Shown here one piece after another: positions 18,442 to 27,030 of a DNA stretch of 64,000 nucleotides. Within the stretch, counting starts at the first letter, position 1, and each line of letters begins with the position of its first letter. The position numbers were made by a program, and so were the translations under genes. Origin of the DNA: UBA1433 sp964581565. Lineage in GTDB: Bacteria > Bacillota > Clostridia > Eubacteriales > UBA1433. The stretch is taken from positions 1 through 64,000 of the forward strand of contig CAZOOZ010000005.1 in the NCBI GenBank assembly GCA_964581565.1, read 5' to 3'. Under the pieces are notes generated by a model, which did not search any database, was not told where the DNA came from, and was given only the letters and a program-made list of their open reading frames with translations.

Positions 18442-19023
18442 CTAATATTTTTTTGCGATGATATCTTCTAATTTTCTTTTCGGCACATAGTGAACCATGT
18501 TTTCATCGCGATAATAATTCATTTTTCCGCTTTCGGGTATGTCTACTAATACAACTTCTTCTACGGGCTTACCGATTGCAAGAACCGATAAAGGTACTAA
18601 GTTTTCATCTGTGATACCCAATGCTTCTTTTAATGCCGGATAATTTACATTGCCAAAGTGGCAGCATCCGAGTCCTTTTTCAACGGCGCCCATCGTAATA
18701 TTTTGCAGGCTTAAACCCAGATCCCAAAAAATATTTTTGCCGATGGTATCATCTCTGAAAGGAATAATATAGGCGGTGGGTTTTTCGCCTTCCGCGGGGC
18801 CCGGCCAATCCGGAAGCGCAGCTGCCCATTTGATATTGCTAAACACAACGTCACACATTTTTGCATCAGTCACCAAAACATATTTTAAGGCTTGTGCGTT
18901 TCGGGCGCTTGATGAAATACGCGCATAATCGGCAAGCTCTTCCAAAGTGCTCATATCAATTTTATAACTCTGGTCAAACCTTCTATATGTTCTGTTTTTA
19001 TATGCCAATTCTTTTATGCTCAT
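18442..19023 (-). CDS. Nitroreductase family protein (copy 1)
   Basis: A 193-residue nitroreductase-fold protein paralogous to the next gene. The same blocks occur: YKNRTYRRFDQSYKIDM, SSARNAQALKYVLV, WDLGLSLQNITMGAVEKGLGCCHFGN and the C-terminal KMNYYRDENMVHYVPKRK. Such enzymes reduce nitro groups, quinones or flavins with NAD(P)H in anaerobes. The pair could form a heterodimer. GGAGGTTG precedes the ATG. Confidence 0.88.
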   Translation of the reverse strand: MSIKELAYKNRTYRRFDQSYKIDMSTLEELADYARISSSARNAQALKYVLVTDAKMCDVVFSNIKWAAALPDWPGPAEGEKPTAYIIPFRDDTIGKNIFWDLGLSLQNITMGAVEKGLGCCHFGNVNYPALKEALGITDENLVPLSVLAIGKPVEEVVLVDIPESGKMNYYRDENMVHYVPKRKLEDIIAKKY

Positions 19024-19069
19024 AAAACAACCTCCATAATATAAATATTTTTATTAATAAAAAATTTGT

Positions 19070-20032
19070 TTAATAGCCAATTTCATGCGAGAATAAATTT
19101 TTCATAGCCGAAAAATTCTTATCAAGATAACACTGAATATTATGTGATACAATCGGATATGCTTTATCCATATAAGTTACATTGGGACCGCATATATGGG
19201 GTGTGATGACAATATTGTCAAGATCCCAGAATTTGCTTTCTTGTGGCAACGGCTCGGTAATGAATACATCGGTAATATAGCGTTTGAATTGTTTATTCAC
19301 CAAAGCATCATATAAATCTTCTTCATTGACGGTGTCGCCTCGGCCAATATTGATCATACAAGCAGTCGGTTTCATCATGGTCATATATTTTTTATTTATA
19401 ATTTTATTGGTTTCAGGTGTGTTTGGAAACAAGTTAACAATATAATCGCAAGTAGAGAAGATCACTTCCATACCTTCCTGCATATCATATACTTTTGAAA
19501 CATATTCAACATCTACGGGGTTTTTCTTGATGCCAACAATCTCCATGCCCATGGCATCGGCTTTACGTGCAAGTTCTTTGCCAATCGCGCCAATTCCCAG
19601 AATACCTAATTTCTTGCCGTAGATCTGATCCTGCTGATATTTAAATGCAGCCCAGTTTTTTGCTTTTTTTTCTTCCAATACTTTATCTAAATTTCTGGCA
19701 TCGAGTATCATCATGCTGATGGCGTATTCAGACATATGGATCGGGTGAATACCACGTCCTGTTGTCAGCAATATATTTCTTTCTTTCAGTAAATCAAGCG
19801 GAAGCTTATCGACACCTGCCAAAAAACCACATACATATTTTAAATTTTTTGCAACACCCAGCATTTCTTTATCTATAAAGTATGCTGCCAAAATTTCTGC
19901 GTCTTGCATTTCTTTCAATAAATCAACTCTGCTGGTTGGATACACGATTTTACATGCGGGAAAATCTTCAACGAGTCTTTGTAATACTTCTCTTTCATGA
20001 TCATTGTTTGCGTTCACGACTATTTTAATCAA
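19070..20032 (-). CDS. D-2-hydroxyacid dehydrogenase (NAD-dependent)
   Basis: A 320-residue protein of the D-isomer-specific 2-hydroxyacid dehydrogenase family. The NAD-binding motif is KLGILGIGAIGKELARKADAMG, and the catalytic Arg, Glu and His lie in INIGRGDTVN, FITEPLPQ and ITPHICG. The substrate cannot be told; candidates include 2-oxoacids, glyoxylate or 3-phosphohydroxypyruvate. The start is TTG with GGAGGTGG 5-6 nt upstream. It is likely transcribed with the two nitroreductases. Confidence 0.9.
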   Translation of the reverse strand: MIKIVVNANNDHEREVLQRLVEDFPACKIVYPTSRVDLLKEMQDAEILAAYFIDKEMLGVAKNLKYVCGFLAGVDKLPLDLLKERNILLTTGRGIHPIHMSEYAISMMILDARNLDKVLEEKKAKNWAAFKYQQDQIYGKKLGILGIGAIGKELARKADAMGMEIVGIKKNPVDVEYVSKVYDMQEGMEVIFSTCDYIVNLFPNTPETNKIINKKYMTMMKPTACMINIGRGDTVNEEDLYDALVNKQFKRYITDVFITEPLPQESKFWDLDNIVITPHICGPNVTYMDKAYPIVSHNIQCYLDKNFSAMKNLFSHEIGY

Positions 20033-20075
20033 AATACCACCTCCGTGACAATCATTATATCATAGCACCATAACA

Positions 20076-20105
20076 TTGTCTATTCGGTAGAAATTAAAGT
20101 ATAAA
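20076..20105 (+). promoter_or_regulatory. Candidate sigma-A promoter of the YdcZ-type pair
   Basis: TTGTCT (20076-20081), an 18-nt spacer and TATAAA (20100-20105) lie about 65 nt before the first transporter half. Confidence 0.5.
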
Positions 20106-20168
20106 TCTAACGGTAAATATGAATTATTACTTTTAAATAACAAATAATATTAAGAAAACGGTATATGA

Positions 20169-20600
20169 ATGAATGTATTCTTAGTTATTTTAAACGGCAG
20201 TCTGTTGACAATGGCAGTTGCGGCAAATGCTTTACTGATTAAAAGCGTTGGTAAATTTTCCGCAATATTTATTTTAAATTTGGTAGGATTTCTATTGATC
20301 GGATTTTATTTTTTTGTATTTAAAAAAAGCAAGATGGTTAGCTTATCCGATATTCCAAAATATCTTTTTCTCTCAGGGGCGCTCGGCATTATCAGCACAA
20401 TGCTTTCCTCGCTGGCAGCGCTTCATATAGGCACCACTATAGCGGTAGCGGCTATGCTTTCAACCCGGATTATCACAGCAGGCGTTGTAGATAATTATGG
20501 GTTTTTTGAAAGAGAAAGAAGAAAATTTTTACCAAAGAGGCTGATGAGTTTCGCCCTTATGTTTGCCGGAATACTTATTATGGTTTTATGGAAAATATAA
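20169..20600 (+). CDS. YdcZ-type DMT transporter subunit 1
   Basis: A 143-residue integral membrane protein with about four to five hydrophobic segments, including LNLVGFLLIGFYFFVF, GALGIISTMLSSLAALHIG and a C-terminal FALMFAGILIMVLW. Size and pattern fit the DMT_YdcZ (DUF606) half-transporters. Cargo is unknown. Its stop overlaps the start of the next gene by 13 nt, so the two halves are probably made together. Confidence 0.8.
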   Translation: MNVFLVILNGSLLTMAVAANALLIKSVGKFSAIFILNLVGFLLIGFYFFVFKKSKMVSLSDIPKYLFLSGALGIISTMLSSLAALHIGTTIAVAAMLSTRIITAGVVDNYGFFERERRKFLPKRLMSFALMFAGILIMVLWKI

Positions 20601-21028
20601 TTTATTTATTGCTTGCTTTTGCTGCCGGAATTAACATTATTATCAGTACATCAATTAATTCAGCCCTGGGAAAGCGGATAGGGCTTTTAAATAATGCATT
20701 TATTTTTTATACTATCGCTTTGGCGTCTTCAATATTTGTATTTTTAATTTTTTCTACCGGTGAACCTTTGCGAATCGGGAATATTCAAAAAGTACCGTAT
20801 TATGTTTATTTTGGCGCCTTGATTCCTATTGTCACACTTTTTTTAAGTACATATGCCATGCAAAAATTTTCTGTCGTCAATTATGTTCTCATTACGTACA
20901 TTGCCGAAATTCTGACAGCGGTCATCATCGATTATTTTATTTCAAAAACGATCCAACTACCCAAAATAACTGGAGCAGCGCTCATGATTATCGGTCTTTA
21001 TATGGATAATAAAATCATTAATGAATAA
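20588..21028 (+). CDS. YdcZ-type DMT transporter subunit 2
   Basis: A 146-residue partner of the previous gene with the same membrane layout: LLLAFAAGINIIISTSINSALGKRIG at the start (a family-typical first helix), a PIVTLFLSTYAMQKFS segment and GAALMIIGLYMDN at the end. Adjacent YdcZ halves are thought to form heterodimeric exporters. Cargo unknown. Confidence 0.82.
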   Translation: MENIIYLLLAFAAGINIIISTSINSALGKRIGLLNNAFIFYTIALASSIFVFLIFSTGEPLRIGNIQKVPYYVYFGALIPIVTLFLSTYAMQKFSVVNYVLITYIAEILTAVIIDYFISKTIQLPKITGAALMIIGLYMDNKIINE

Positions 21029-21083
21029 GCATAAAGAATGAATATTACGAAAATAATTATAAGGAATCTATAAATAGCACGTA

Positions 21084-21112
21084 TTGTAATAGAATATTAT
21101 TTGTGCTACACT
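21084..21112 (+). promoter_or_regulatory. Candidate sigma-A promoter of the DUF4062-STAND unit
   Basis: TTGTAA (21084-21089), a 17-nt spacer and TACACT (21107-21112) lie about 55 nt before the first gene of the two-gene unit. Confidence 0.6.
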
Positions 21113-21167
21113 AATTTAATAGTCAGCAAAATGATCGTCAATAAAATTTTAACATGGAGGGATAGTT

Positions 21168-21536
21168 ATGGGATTTTTCAAGAACAAAGAATCGAAAGAC
21201 GCAATGCATAAAGTAGCTGAACAAGAAGCTAAAAAGATTTTTAAAGCTAAAAAAATGGAAATAGCAACATTCCTTGCAGGCTTTACACAAGATGATCAAA
21301 GCTTGTTCTATAAAGCAATAACAGAGCTTGAAGAACTTACGGCACCCTACATAGATGTCGCATGTTATCCAATGTCGCTGGAAGAGGATATAAAAAGAAT
21401 CGGAGAAGATTTAAATAAAAAGTTTGGTAAAAAAGGGCAGGATTACGCAAGCGTGGTATATGCAGTCAAGGCTGCTGTGTTTGCCGGGCAAATCAGGAGT
21501 ATCTGGATGGGCAGCGAGGCACAAAGCTTGTTTTAA
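21168..21536 (+). CDS. 122-aa protein of unknown function paired with the STAND NTPase
   Basis: I do not recognise this family. It is soluble, 122 residues, strongly charged at the N terminus (GFFKNKESKDAMHKVAEQEAKKIFKAKK) and mostly helical, ending VVYAVKAAVFAGQIRSIWMG. No Cys-rich, nuclease or membrane motif is seen. A strong GGAGG site and its own promoter precede it. The next gene starts 12 nt after its stop, so the two are surely co-expressed. As the small partner of an NLR-like protein it could be a sensor, adaptor or inhibitor; that is inference. Confidence 0.75.
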   Translation: MGFFKNKESKDAMHKVAEQEAKKIFKAKKMEIATFLAGFTQDDQSLFYKAITELEELTAPYIDVACYPMSLEEDIKRIGEDLNKKFGKKGQDYASVVYAVKAAVFAGQIRSIWMGSEAQSLF

Positions 21537-21548
21537 TGAGGTGAAAAC

Positions 21549-24500
21549 ATGATATCAATTTTTATTTCCAGTACATTTAGGGATATGCAGGCAGAACGTG
21601 ATACATTGGTAATGGACGTATTGCCGGAAATTGAAAAAATAGCGCATAGCTATGGACAAAGTATTGATTTTATTGATTTAAGATGGGGAGTAGATACAAG
21701 TGAACTTGAGAATGAGGACGGCTCAAAAAAAGTGCTGTCTGTCTGCCTTGATGAAATAGACAGGTCACACCCATATATGATTGTTTTATTGGGAGAACGC
21801 TACGGTTGGGTTCCGGACAAAAATCTTATTTATAATACCACAGAGCAAAAAGGTTTCAAAATCGATGATGATTTTAAAAGTGTTACAGCGCTTGAAATTG
21901 AGTATGGAGCGCTTTCTAACAGAGGGCAAACCGACCGCTGTCTTTTTTATATGCGCGAGCATTTGCCGCTGGATAAAATGAGTGAAGAGGCGAAAGCGGT
22001 CTATGGTGTTGAATCAACACATCATGAAGATAAGCTTGAAGCTTTGAAGAAAAAGATCGAGGAAAAAACAGGCAGTGAGATAAAGACATATTCTGCTGAC
22101 TGGGACGAAGAAAATGAACGGATTACAAATCTTGATGAATTTTCTAAAATGGTGATTTCCGATCTAAAAGCATTGTTTGAAAACGAGTGGAAAACGGATG
22201 CTTCTTTGTCGTTATTGGAACGTGAAACCAGAGATGCATGGCGTAGTTTCAGAGATAATGCAGCTTATTTTTCGGCAATGCACGCTGCCTGCGAGACGTA
22301 TAAAACCGAGATACTCGATGAGCAAACAAGATTGTTTGTGCTTAAGGGAAAAGAAGGCGCAGGCAAAAGTGTGCTTTTATCAAAAATAGCGCTTGATTTT
22401 GAAGAACAGAATTTATTGGTTATGCCTGTTGTTTGCGGCAGCGGAGCCTATTCGCGAAATTCTTATACGATTATGCAGCAGGCGGTTGCGTTCCTTGAAA
22501 AAAATCTTAATTTACAAGAAAAATCCGATAAAGAAAAGCCGCTTTCATATAACGACCTTCGCGCAAATTTTTCGGATCTGATAGATCAATATGGTGCAGA
22601 AGGAAAGTCCATGCTCATTTTTGTAATAGACGGACTGGAAAAGCTGAGCGGTGAAAATGCATTGAATTTTAAGTGGCTGCCTAATTTTCTTCCTTCAAAT
22701 GTGAGAATTGTATGCTCTTGTGCGGAAAATGTTTTATTGAAACTGCCGATATTGCTTGAAAAAAATACTCTTGTGCGTTCGGTGGAGCCGCTGTCGCTGC
22801 AAGAGAGAAAAAATATGATCCAAGGGGTCGCTGCAACTTTTCATAAACAGCTTCATTCATCTATTATCGAAAAATTAGCAAACCTGCAGCAAGCGGATGA
22901 TCCTTTATATTTGACCATGCTCCTTGAGAGAATGCTGATCATGGACAGCGATGATTATGCAGAGATTGCAAAACTCGGCAATGATATGAATGCTATTAAC
23001 CAATATTTAACGGACATTATTGAAACCGCCCCTGAAGATGTAGATGCTCTAGGCATTTCAATATTGTCTTTGGCAGGTAATAGGGTAAGTCAGATGCTTA
23101 GCCAGTACATAATACGCTATATCGCTATTTCAAGATTTGGACTCCGCGAAGGAGATATCAAAGCATTGATGACGGCAGATGAGATTTGTTCAATGGCATA
23201 CAATGCATTAGATGTTTCTCGAATCCTTAAATATCTGCGCCGTTATTTGATTCAGCAGCCTGACGGGCGGATAGACTATGCACATAAAAATATCCGTAAC
23301 GGAATGATAAAAAAAATGAGCAGGGAAAACTACAGATCGTTTTCGCTTGATTATATGCGTTATCTGAAGACATTGCCTGCTGACGACATTGTAAAAAAAG
23401 ATGATGTTATTTTGCATGCTTTCCGCTGCGGTGACAGTAAAGCCGTGGTGGATCATATAGCGGCAATCGATGTAAAAAAAATGGCGGCGGCATGGTCGGC
23501 TGCCTTAGAACAAATAAAGATGGTCGCCACAGATTATGCGAACCCTGAATTTATATGCCTTATGATCAGTGATTACAAAGAAACGGCAGAAGGAATGAAC
23601 AGTATCAGAAAGCTGGCTGCCGATATTGGAAATCATTTTGAAAGATCACAAAAAGAACAAGAAGCGCTGGCGCTTCTATTTAATGAACTTCTGAATGCAC
23701 TTAAAAAGCAATATAATACAGGAGATTGTGATTTGGCTTTGCTTGCGAACTTGCAAAAAAAACTTGCGGATACCTATCGCAACTGCGGTGAGCTTGAGAA
23801 AGCTAAAAATATTTTATCTGACGGGATCAATGAACTCTCAGGCCTGAACTCTCCCACTGAAGCGGAGCAGTCTCTTCTCGTTACTTTTTATTTGGATCTG
23901 GCATTAATAGTAAAAGAAATGGGCAGCAACAAAGATATGCTTGATTTTGGCAGAAAGGCACTAAAGATACAAGAAAATTTGGCGAGATCAAACGAAAGTC
24001 TTTCGAATTTAAAAAAACTAGCGACATCTTACGAAATATTTGCCAGCGCGTTGATAGAAAACGCAGAGCCTGACAATGCGCTTGAATATTGCCGAAAGAG
24101 TATTGCGGTGAGAGAAAAAATATCTCCTATGGAGGCTTCTGCAACAGTCAAAAGGAATCTGGCAATTGCATATGATCACATGGCATCGGCGCTGAGCATG
24201 ATTGGAAGCTATGCCGAGACTACTACATATTTGCAGAAAGCAATGGAAATAAGGAAAAAATCGGCAAATGAATTGCGGACACCTGATATGTTAAGAGAGC
24301 TTGCAATTTCTTATAACAGTATGGCAGGAGCTTATATAAAGCTCGCCAGCTTTGGTGAGGCAGAAAAGATGCTTGAGCTTGCAAAAACGATTTTTCTAAG
24401 ACTTTCCAAGGATTTAAATACCATGCAGGCGAGAAGTGATGAAGCCATGTATTATATCAATTCGGCTGATTGCCTTGCCCATCAAGACAAGATGAAAGAA

Positions 24501-25007
24501 GCACTTGAATCAGCGAAAAAATCCCTTTCTATTCGAAAAGAACTGATGGATGAATTTAGCAATACATCGTCAAGGCAGGCTTATGAGTCAACGCTCGCAA
24601 GTGTGCGGGGTCTAGAGAAAAGGCTAAGCGGACAAATCGTCTCAAAACCTTCTGCTCTCCAGCAAACGGACGAACTTTATAAGAGAGCGATCAGTGCCGT
24701 AGCCATGGGGCAGGGCATTGCCGATCAAGATCCTGCGGCTGCCAAACAAGCTTATGAAGAAGGAATATCATTTGCCAAAAAAGCAGTAGAAATGGATTCA
24801 AGCATTCGAAATCTGGACATGCTTGCTACAGGATATTATTTTTTATCTTTTATCGTCAAAGATGATGCTGAGAAACAAAATGAATGCTGGAAACAGTTTG
24901 TTGCGATATGGGCAAATATTTATGAAAACGCTCGGGATAAACAAACAAAACAAGACTTTAAGGATAAATATAAAGCTGCAAAAACATTTAGGCGTATGCT
25001 GAAATAG
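21549..25007 (+). CDS. DUF4062-NTPase (STAND/NACHT-like)-TPR protein
   Basis: A 1152-residue multidomain protein. Residues 1-130 are a DUF4062 domain: ISIFISSTFRDMQAERD, FIDLRWGVD (41-49), VCLDEIDRSHPYMIVLLGERYGWVP (65-89). A STAND-type P-loop NTPase follows: Walker A GKEGAGKS (267-274), Walker B LIFVIDGLEKL (356-366), with a sensor-like RIVCSCAENV near 386. A winged-helix-like segment comes next, then from about residue 640 a long array of helical TPR/kinesin-light-chain-like repeats. This layout parallels eukaryotic NPHP3, TEP1 and NWD1, and bacterial STAND conflict proteins. By analogy DUF4062 would be the effector, the NTPase the switch and the TPRs the sensor. GAGGTG precedes the ATG. 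Defence function is inferred only. Confidence 0.88.
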   Translation: MISIFISSTFRDMQAERDTLVMDVLPEIEKIAHSYGQSIDFIDLRWGVDTSELENEDGSKKVLSVCLDEIDRSHPYMIVLLGERYGWVPDKNLIYNTTEQKGFKIDDDFKSVTALEIEYGALSNRGQTDRCLFYMREHLPLDKMSEEAKAVYGVESTHHEDKLEALKKKIEEKTGSEIKTYSADWDEENERITNLDEFSKMVISDLKALFENEWKTDASLSLLERETRDAWRSFRDNAAYFSAMHAACETYKTEILDEQTRLFVLKGKEGAGKSVLLSKIALDFEEQNLLVMPVVCGSGAYSRNSYTIMQQAVAFLEKNLNLQEKSDKEKPLSYNDLRANFSDLIDQYGAEGKSMLIFVIDGLEKLSGENALNFKWLPNFLPSNVRIVCSCAENVLLKLPILLEKNTLVRSVEPLSLQERKNMIQGVAATFHKQLHSSIIEKLANLQQADDPLYLTMLLERMLIMDSDDYAEIAKLGNDMNAINQYLTDIIETAPEDVDALGISILSLAGNRVSQMLSQYIIRYIAISRFGLREGDIKALMTADEICSMAYNALDVSRILKYLRRYLIQQPDGRIDYAHKNIRNGMIKKMSRENYRSFSLDYMRYLKTLPADDIVKKDDVILHAFRCGDSKAVVDHIAAIDVKKMAAAWSAALEQIKMVATDYANPEFICLMISDYKETAEGMNSIRKLAADIGNHFERSQKEQEALALLFNELLNALKKQYNTGDCDLALLANLQKKLADTYRNCGELEKAKNILSDGINELSGLNSPTEAEQSLLVTFYLDLALIVKEMGSNKDMLDFGRKALKIQENLARSNESLSNLKKLATSYEIFASALIENAEPDNALEYCRKSIAVREKISPMEASATVKRNLAIAYDHMASALSMIGSYAETTTYLQKAMEIRKKSANELRTPDMLRELAISYNSMAGAYIKLASFGEAEKMLELAKTIFLRLSKDLNTMQARSDEAMYYINSADCLAHQDKMKEALESAKKSLSIRKELMDEFSNTSSRQAYESTLASVRGLEKRLSGQIVSKPSALQQTDELYKRAISAVAMGQGIADQDPAAAKQAYEEGISFAKKAVEMDSSIRNLDMLATGYYFLSFIVKDDAEKQNECWKQFVAIWANIYENARDKQTKQDFKDKYKAAKTFRRMLK

Positions 25008-25121
25008 GTGATATGAAAAATTGAATGTTTTTATATTTATTGTATGGGTAAAGAATATCTTGGTATGTGATACCTGTATGGCAGCTCAGACAAACAAGGT
25101 AATATTAAGTGATTTTCTTGC

Positions 25122-25150
25122 TTGAACTTCAAATTCAAATAGTGTAAAAT
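25122..25150 (+). promoter_or_regulatory. Promoter of tRNA-Ala
   Basis: TTGAAC (25122-25127), a 17-nt spacer and TAAAAT (25145-25150) end 11 nt before the mature tRNA 5' end. Confidence 0.65.
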
Positions 25151-25161
25151 ATCTTTTGCGT

Positions 25162-25237
25162 GGGGGTATGGCGCAGCTGGGAGCGCGTCTGACTGGCAGT
25201 CAGAAGGCCGTGGGTTCGAGTCCCACTATCTCCACCA
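25162..25237 (+). tRNA. tRNA-Ala (anticodon GGC)
   Basis: A complete 76-nt cloverleaf with encoded CCA. The acceptor stem 25162-25168 pairs with TATCTCC before A73 and contains the G3-U70 pair that marks alanine tRNAs. The D stem is GCGC/GCGC. The anticodon stem TCTGA/TCAGA holds the loop CTGGCAG, giving anticodon GGC for GCC and GCU codons. The T arm is GTGGG-TTCGAGT-CCCAC. Confidence 0.95.
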
Positions 25238-25254
25238 TTTATTTTTTAATTATA

Positions 25255-25288
25255 AAATGCCCTGTTTTATTAGACAAGGCATTTTTTA
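25255..25288 (+). terminator. Terminator of tRNA-Ala
   Basis: AAATGCC...GGCATTT forms a stem (25256-25262 with 25279-25285), extended inward by TGT/ACA after a mismatch, and is followed by a T run. The remaining 250 bp to the transporter gene are AT-rich and hold only the promoter noted next. Confidence 0.8.
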
Positions 25289-25434
25289 TTGCCATATTTA
25301 TTTTATATACCTATAAGATACTGAACATTAAGATAGAAAATAAAAAAATTTTTAGAAATCTTATTATTGCATCTAATAAGATTTTTTTTAATTAAATTTA
25401 ATATAAATTTATATCAAAAAATTTATAGATAGAC

Positions 25435-25478
25435 CAAAAAGGACATATTTTGACAAAAAAATGAAATCGATTTACGAT
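25435..25478 (+). promoter_or_regulatory. Promoter of the YkvI-like transporter with shared upstream element
   Basis: TTGACA (25450-25455), a 17-nt spacer and TACGAT (25473-25478). The -35 box lies within a 24-bp element (25435-25458; AAAAAGGAC then TATTTTGACA) that recurs with one mismatch at 31457-31480 in front of the CoA-transferase region. This suggests joint regulation, perhaps by the GntR proteins encoded between them. Confidence 0.6.
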
Positions 25479-25548
25479 TTTAATATAGATCATATGATTA
25501 AAAGATTTTACGTGTAAAATTAATGAAAATTTAAAAAAGGAGGTAAGG

Positions 25549-26727
25549 ATGAACAAGAAAAACATATCTAAATTATCTATCGGAACAGTTCTTGCAGTGG
25601 CTGCAGTTGCATTTACAACACACTGCGGAGCCGGATTTGCAGCAGGCACACAAGAAGTTGTTTACTATGTCAGTAAAGGATACTGGGGTGTATTACTGCC
25701 GATATTGGCGTTCGGTATCCTAACGATTTTGTATTATGTTACAGCAGAAACAGCACGATTAAACAAAGTCTATGATTATCATGGCGTCACTAAATATGCG
25801 TATGCACCTGTAGGGATGTTGGGCTCAGTTTTATTTGAAATAGCAGTTATAGCAGGTATATTATCTGGAACAGCTGCAGTTATTGCTGGCGGCGGACTTA
25901 TATTAAATAGTGCATTAGGGCTTGATTCGAGCAATATAATTGGTTCAATAATTGTGGCGGCTATTGTAGTTGTTATTACTATTTATGGAGTTAAGGCAGT
26001 AAATGCATCTGCTTCAATAATGGCAATAGTTATTATTTCAATTGTCATGATTATCGCAATTTTGGGAATTGCAGTAAGATCAGATGTAATTGTTCAACAA
26101 TGGAATGACAAAATTCTTTATGCCACAACGCCGGCTATGATTTGGGCCGCAATTACATACGGCGGATTTCAGACAGTGGGGCAAGCTATGGTTGTGTCTT
26201 CAACAGTGGATAATTTTAAAAGCAAACGTGAATCAAAAGCTTTGGCCATATTTTGTTTTATTCTTAATGTATGCATGTTGCTGTTAGTATGCTTTATGCT
26301 TCAGGGATTTATGCCGACTGTAAAAGATAATGCTGATGCGGCAGCACTTCCCACTATTTACGCAGTAAGTCAACTAAAACTAATTGAAGGATGGGGCTGG
26401 ATTGGTACTTTGTATCCTATTCTTTATTTCCTAGCTGCCATTACAACTGGTGTAGGATTGGTATTTTCATTCACAAAAAGATGTTTGCATATAATGTTTA
26501 AAAAAATGCAAAGCATAAAGCTAAAATCGGCACTTATTTCTTCTGGAACGATTATACTTTGCTGGATATTGGCACAAATTGGTCTGGTCAATATAATTAA
26601 ATATGCCTATAAATATCTTGGAATTTATTCCATATTTACAATAACGATTCCTATGTCTATATTAGGACTACGTAATATTAAATTAAAACGAAAAGCACTG
26701 GAAGCAGCAGAAAACAGTCAAAAATAA
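25549..26727 (+). CDS. YkvI-family membrane transporter
   Basis: A 392-residue integral membrane protein with about ten hydrophobic segments. The N-terminal VAFTTHCGAGFAAGTQEVVYYV matches the family pattern with GAGFASGQE in the first helix. Size and layout suit the YkvI family (related to amino-acid/branched-chain type transporters); cargo is unknown. Neighbouring 2-oxoacid oxidoreductase and CoA-transferase genes suggest import of an amino acid or organic acid that feeds them. An AAGGAGGTAAGG site precedes the ATG. Confidence 0.8.
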   Translation: MNKKNISKLSIGTVLAVAAVAFTTHCGAGFAAGTQEVVYYVSKGYWGVLLPILAFGILTILYYVTAETARLNKVYDYHGVTKYAYAPVGMLGSVLFEIAVIAGILSGTAAVIAGGGLILNSALGLDSSNIIGSIIVAAIVVVITIYGVKAVNASASIMAIVIISIVMIIAILGIAVRSDVIVQQWNDKILYATTPAMIWAAITYGGFQTVGQAMVVSSTVDNFKSKRESKALAIFCFILNVCMLLLVCFMLQGFMPTVKDNADAAALPTIYAVSQLKLIEGWGWIGTLYPILYFLAAITTGVGLVFSFTKRCLHIMFKKMQSIKLKSALISSGTIILCWILAQIGLVNIIKYAYKYLGIYSIFTITIPMSILGLRNIKLKRKALEAAENSQK

Positions 26728-26733
26728 AGTACA

Positions 26734-26766
26734 AGAGCTTTGCTTTTTTACAGGCAAAGCTCTTTG
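26734..26766 (+). terminator. Terminator-like hairpin after the transporter
   Basis: A perfect 10-bp stem (26734-26743 with 26754-26763) has a 10-nt loop. Only three Ts follow, so termination may be partial and some transcripts could run into the oxidoreductase genes. Confidence 0.6.
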
Positions 26767-26815
26767 CCCAAACATACAAGAGTATACATTATGTCATAAT
26801 TATAAGGAGGTAACT

Positions 26816-27019
26816 ATGGCTAAAATTGAAGTGGCAACGGAAAGATGTAAAGGCTGCGGTCTATGCATAATGAATTGTCCAAAAAAAATTATTCAAATTG
26901 GCAATAATATAAACAGCAAAGGCTATTTTATTGCTGAACAAATTGATAATCAAAAGTGTACAGGATGTGCTCTGTGCGCAGTGGTGTGCCCTGATGTGGC
27001 AATAACAGTCTATAAATAA
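26816..27019 (+). CDS. 2-oxoacid:ferredoxin oxidoreductase delta subunit (2x[4Fe-4S] ferredoxin)
   Basis: A 67-residue ferredoxin with two CxxCxxCxxxC motifs: CKGCGLCIMNCPKKII and CTGCALCAVVCPDVAI. As the first gene of a delta-alpha-beta-gamma operon it should carry electrons from the TPP centre to external ferredoxin. AAGGAGG precedes the ATG. The next gene starts 11 nt downstream. Confidence 0.92.
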   Translation: MAKIEVATERCKGCGLCIMNCPKKIIQIGNNINSKGYFIAEQIDNQKCTGCALCAVVCPDVAITVYK

Positions 27020-27030
27020 GGAGATAATAA

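Noticed and set aside
21168..25237. The STAND unit as a genomic island integrated at tRNA-Ala
   Set aside because: No integrase, and I could not find a repeat of the tRNA 3' end at the other side of the unit.
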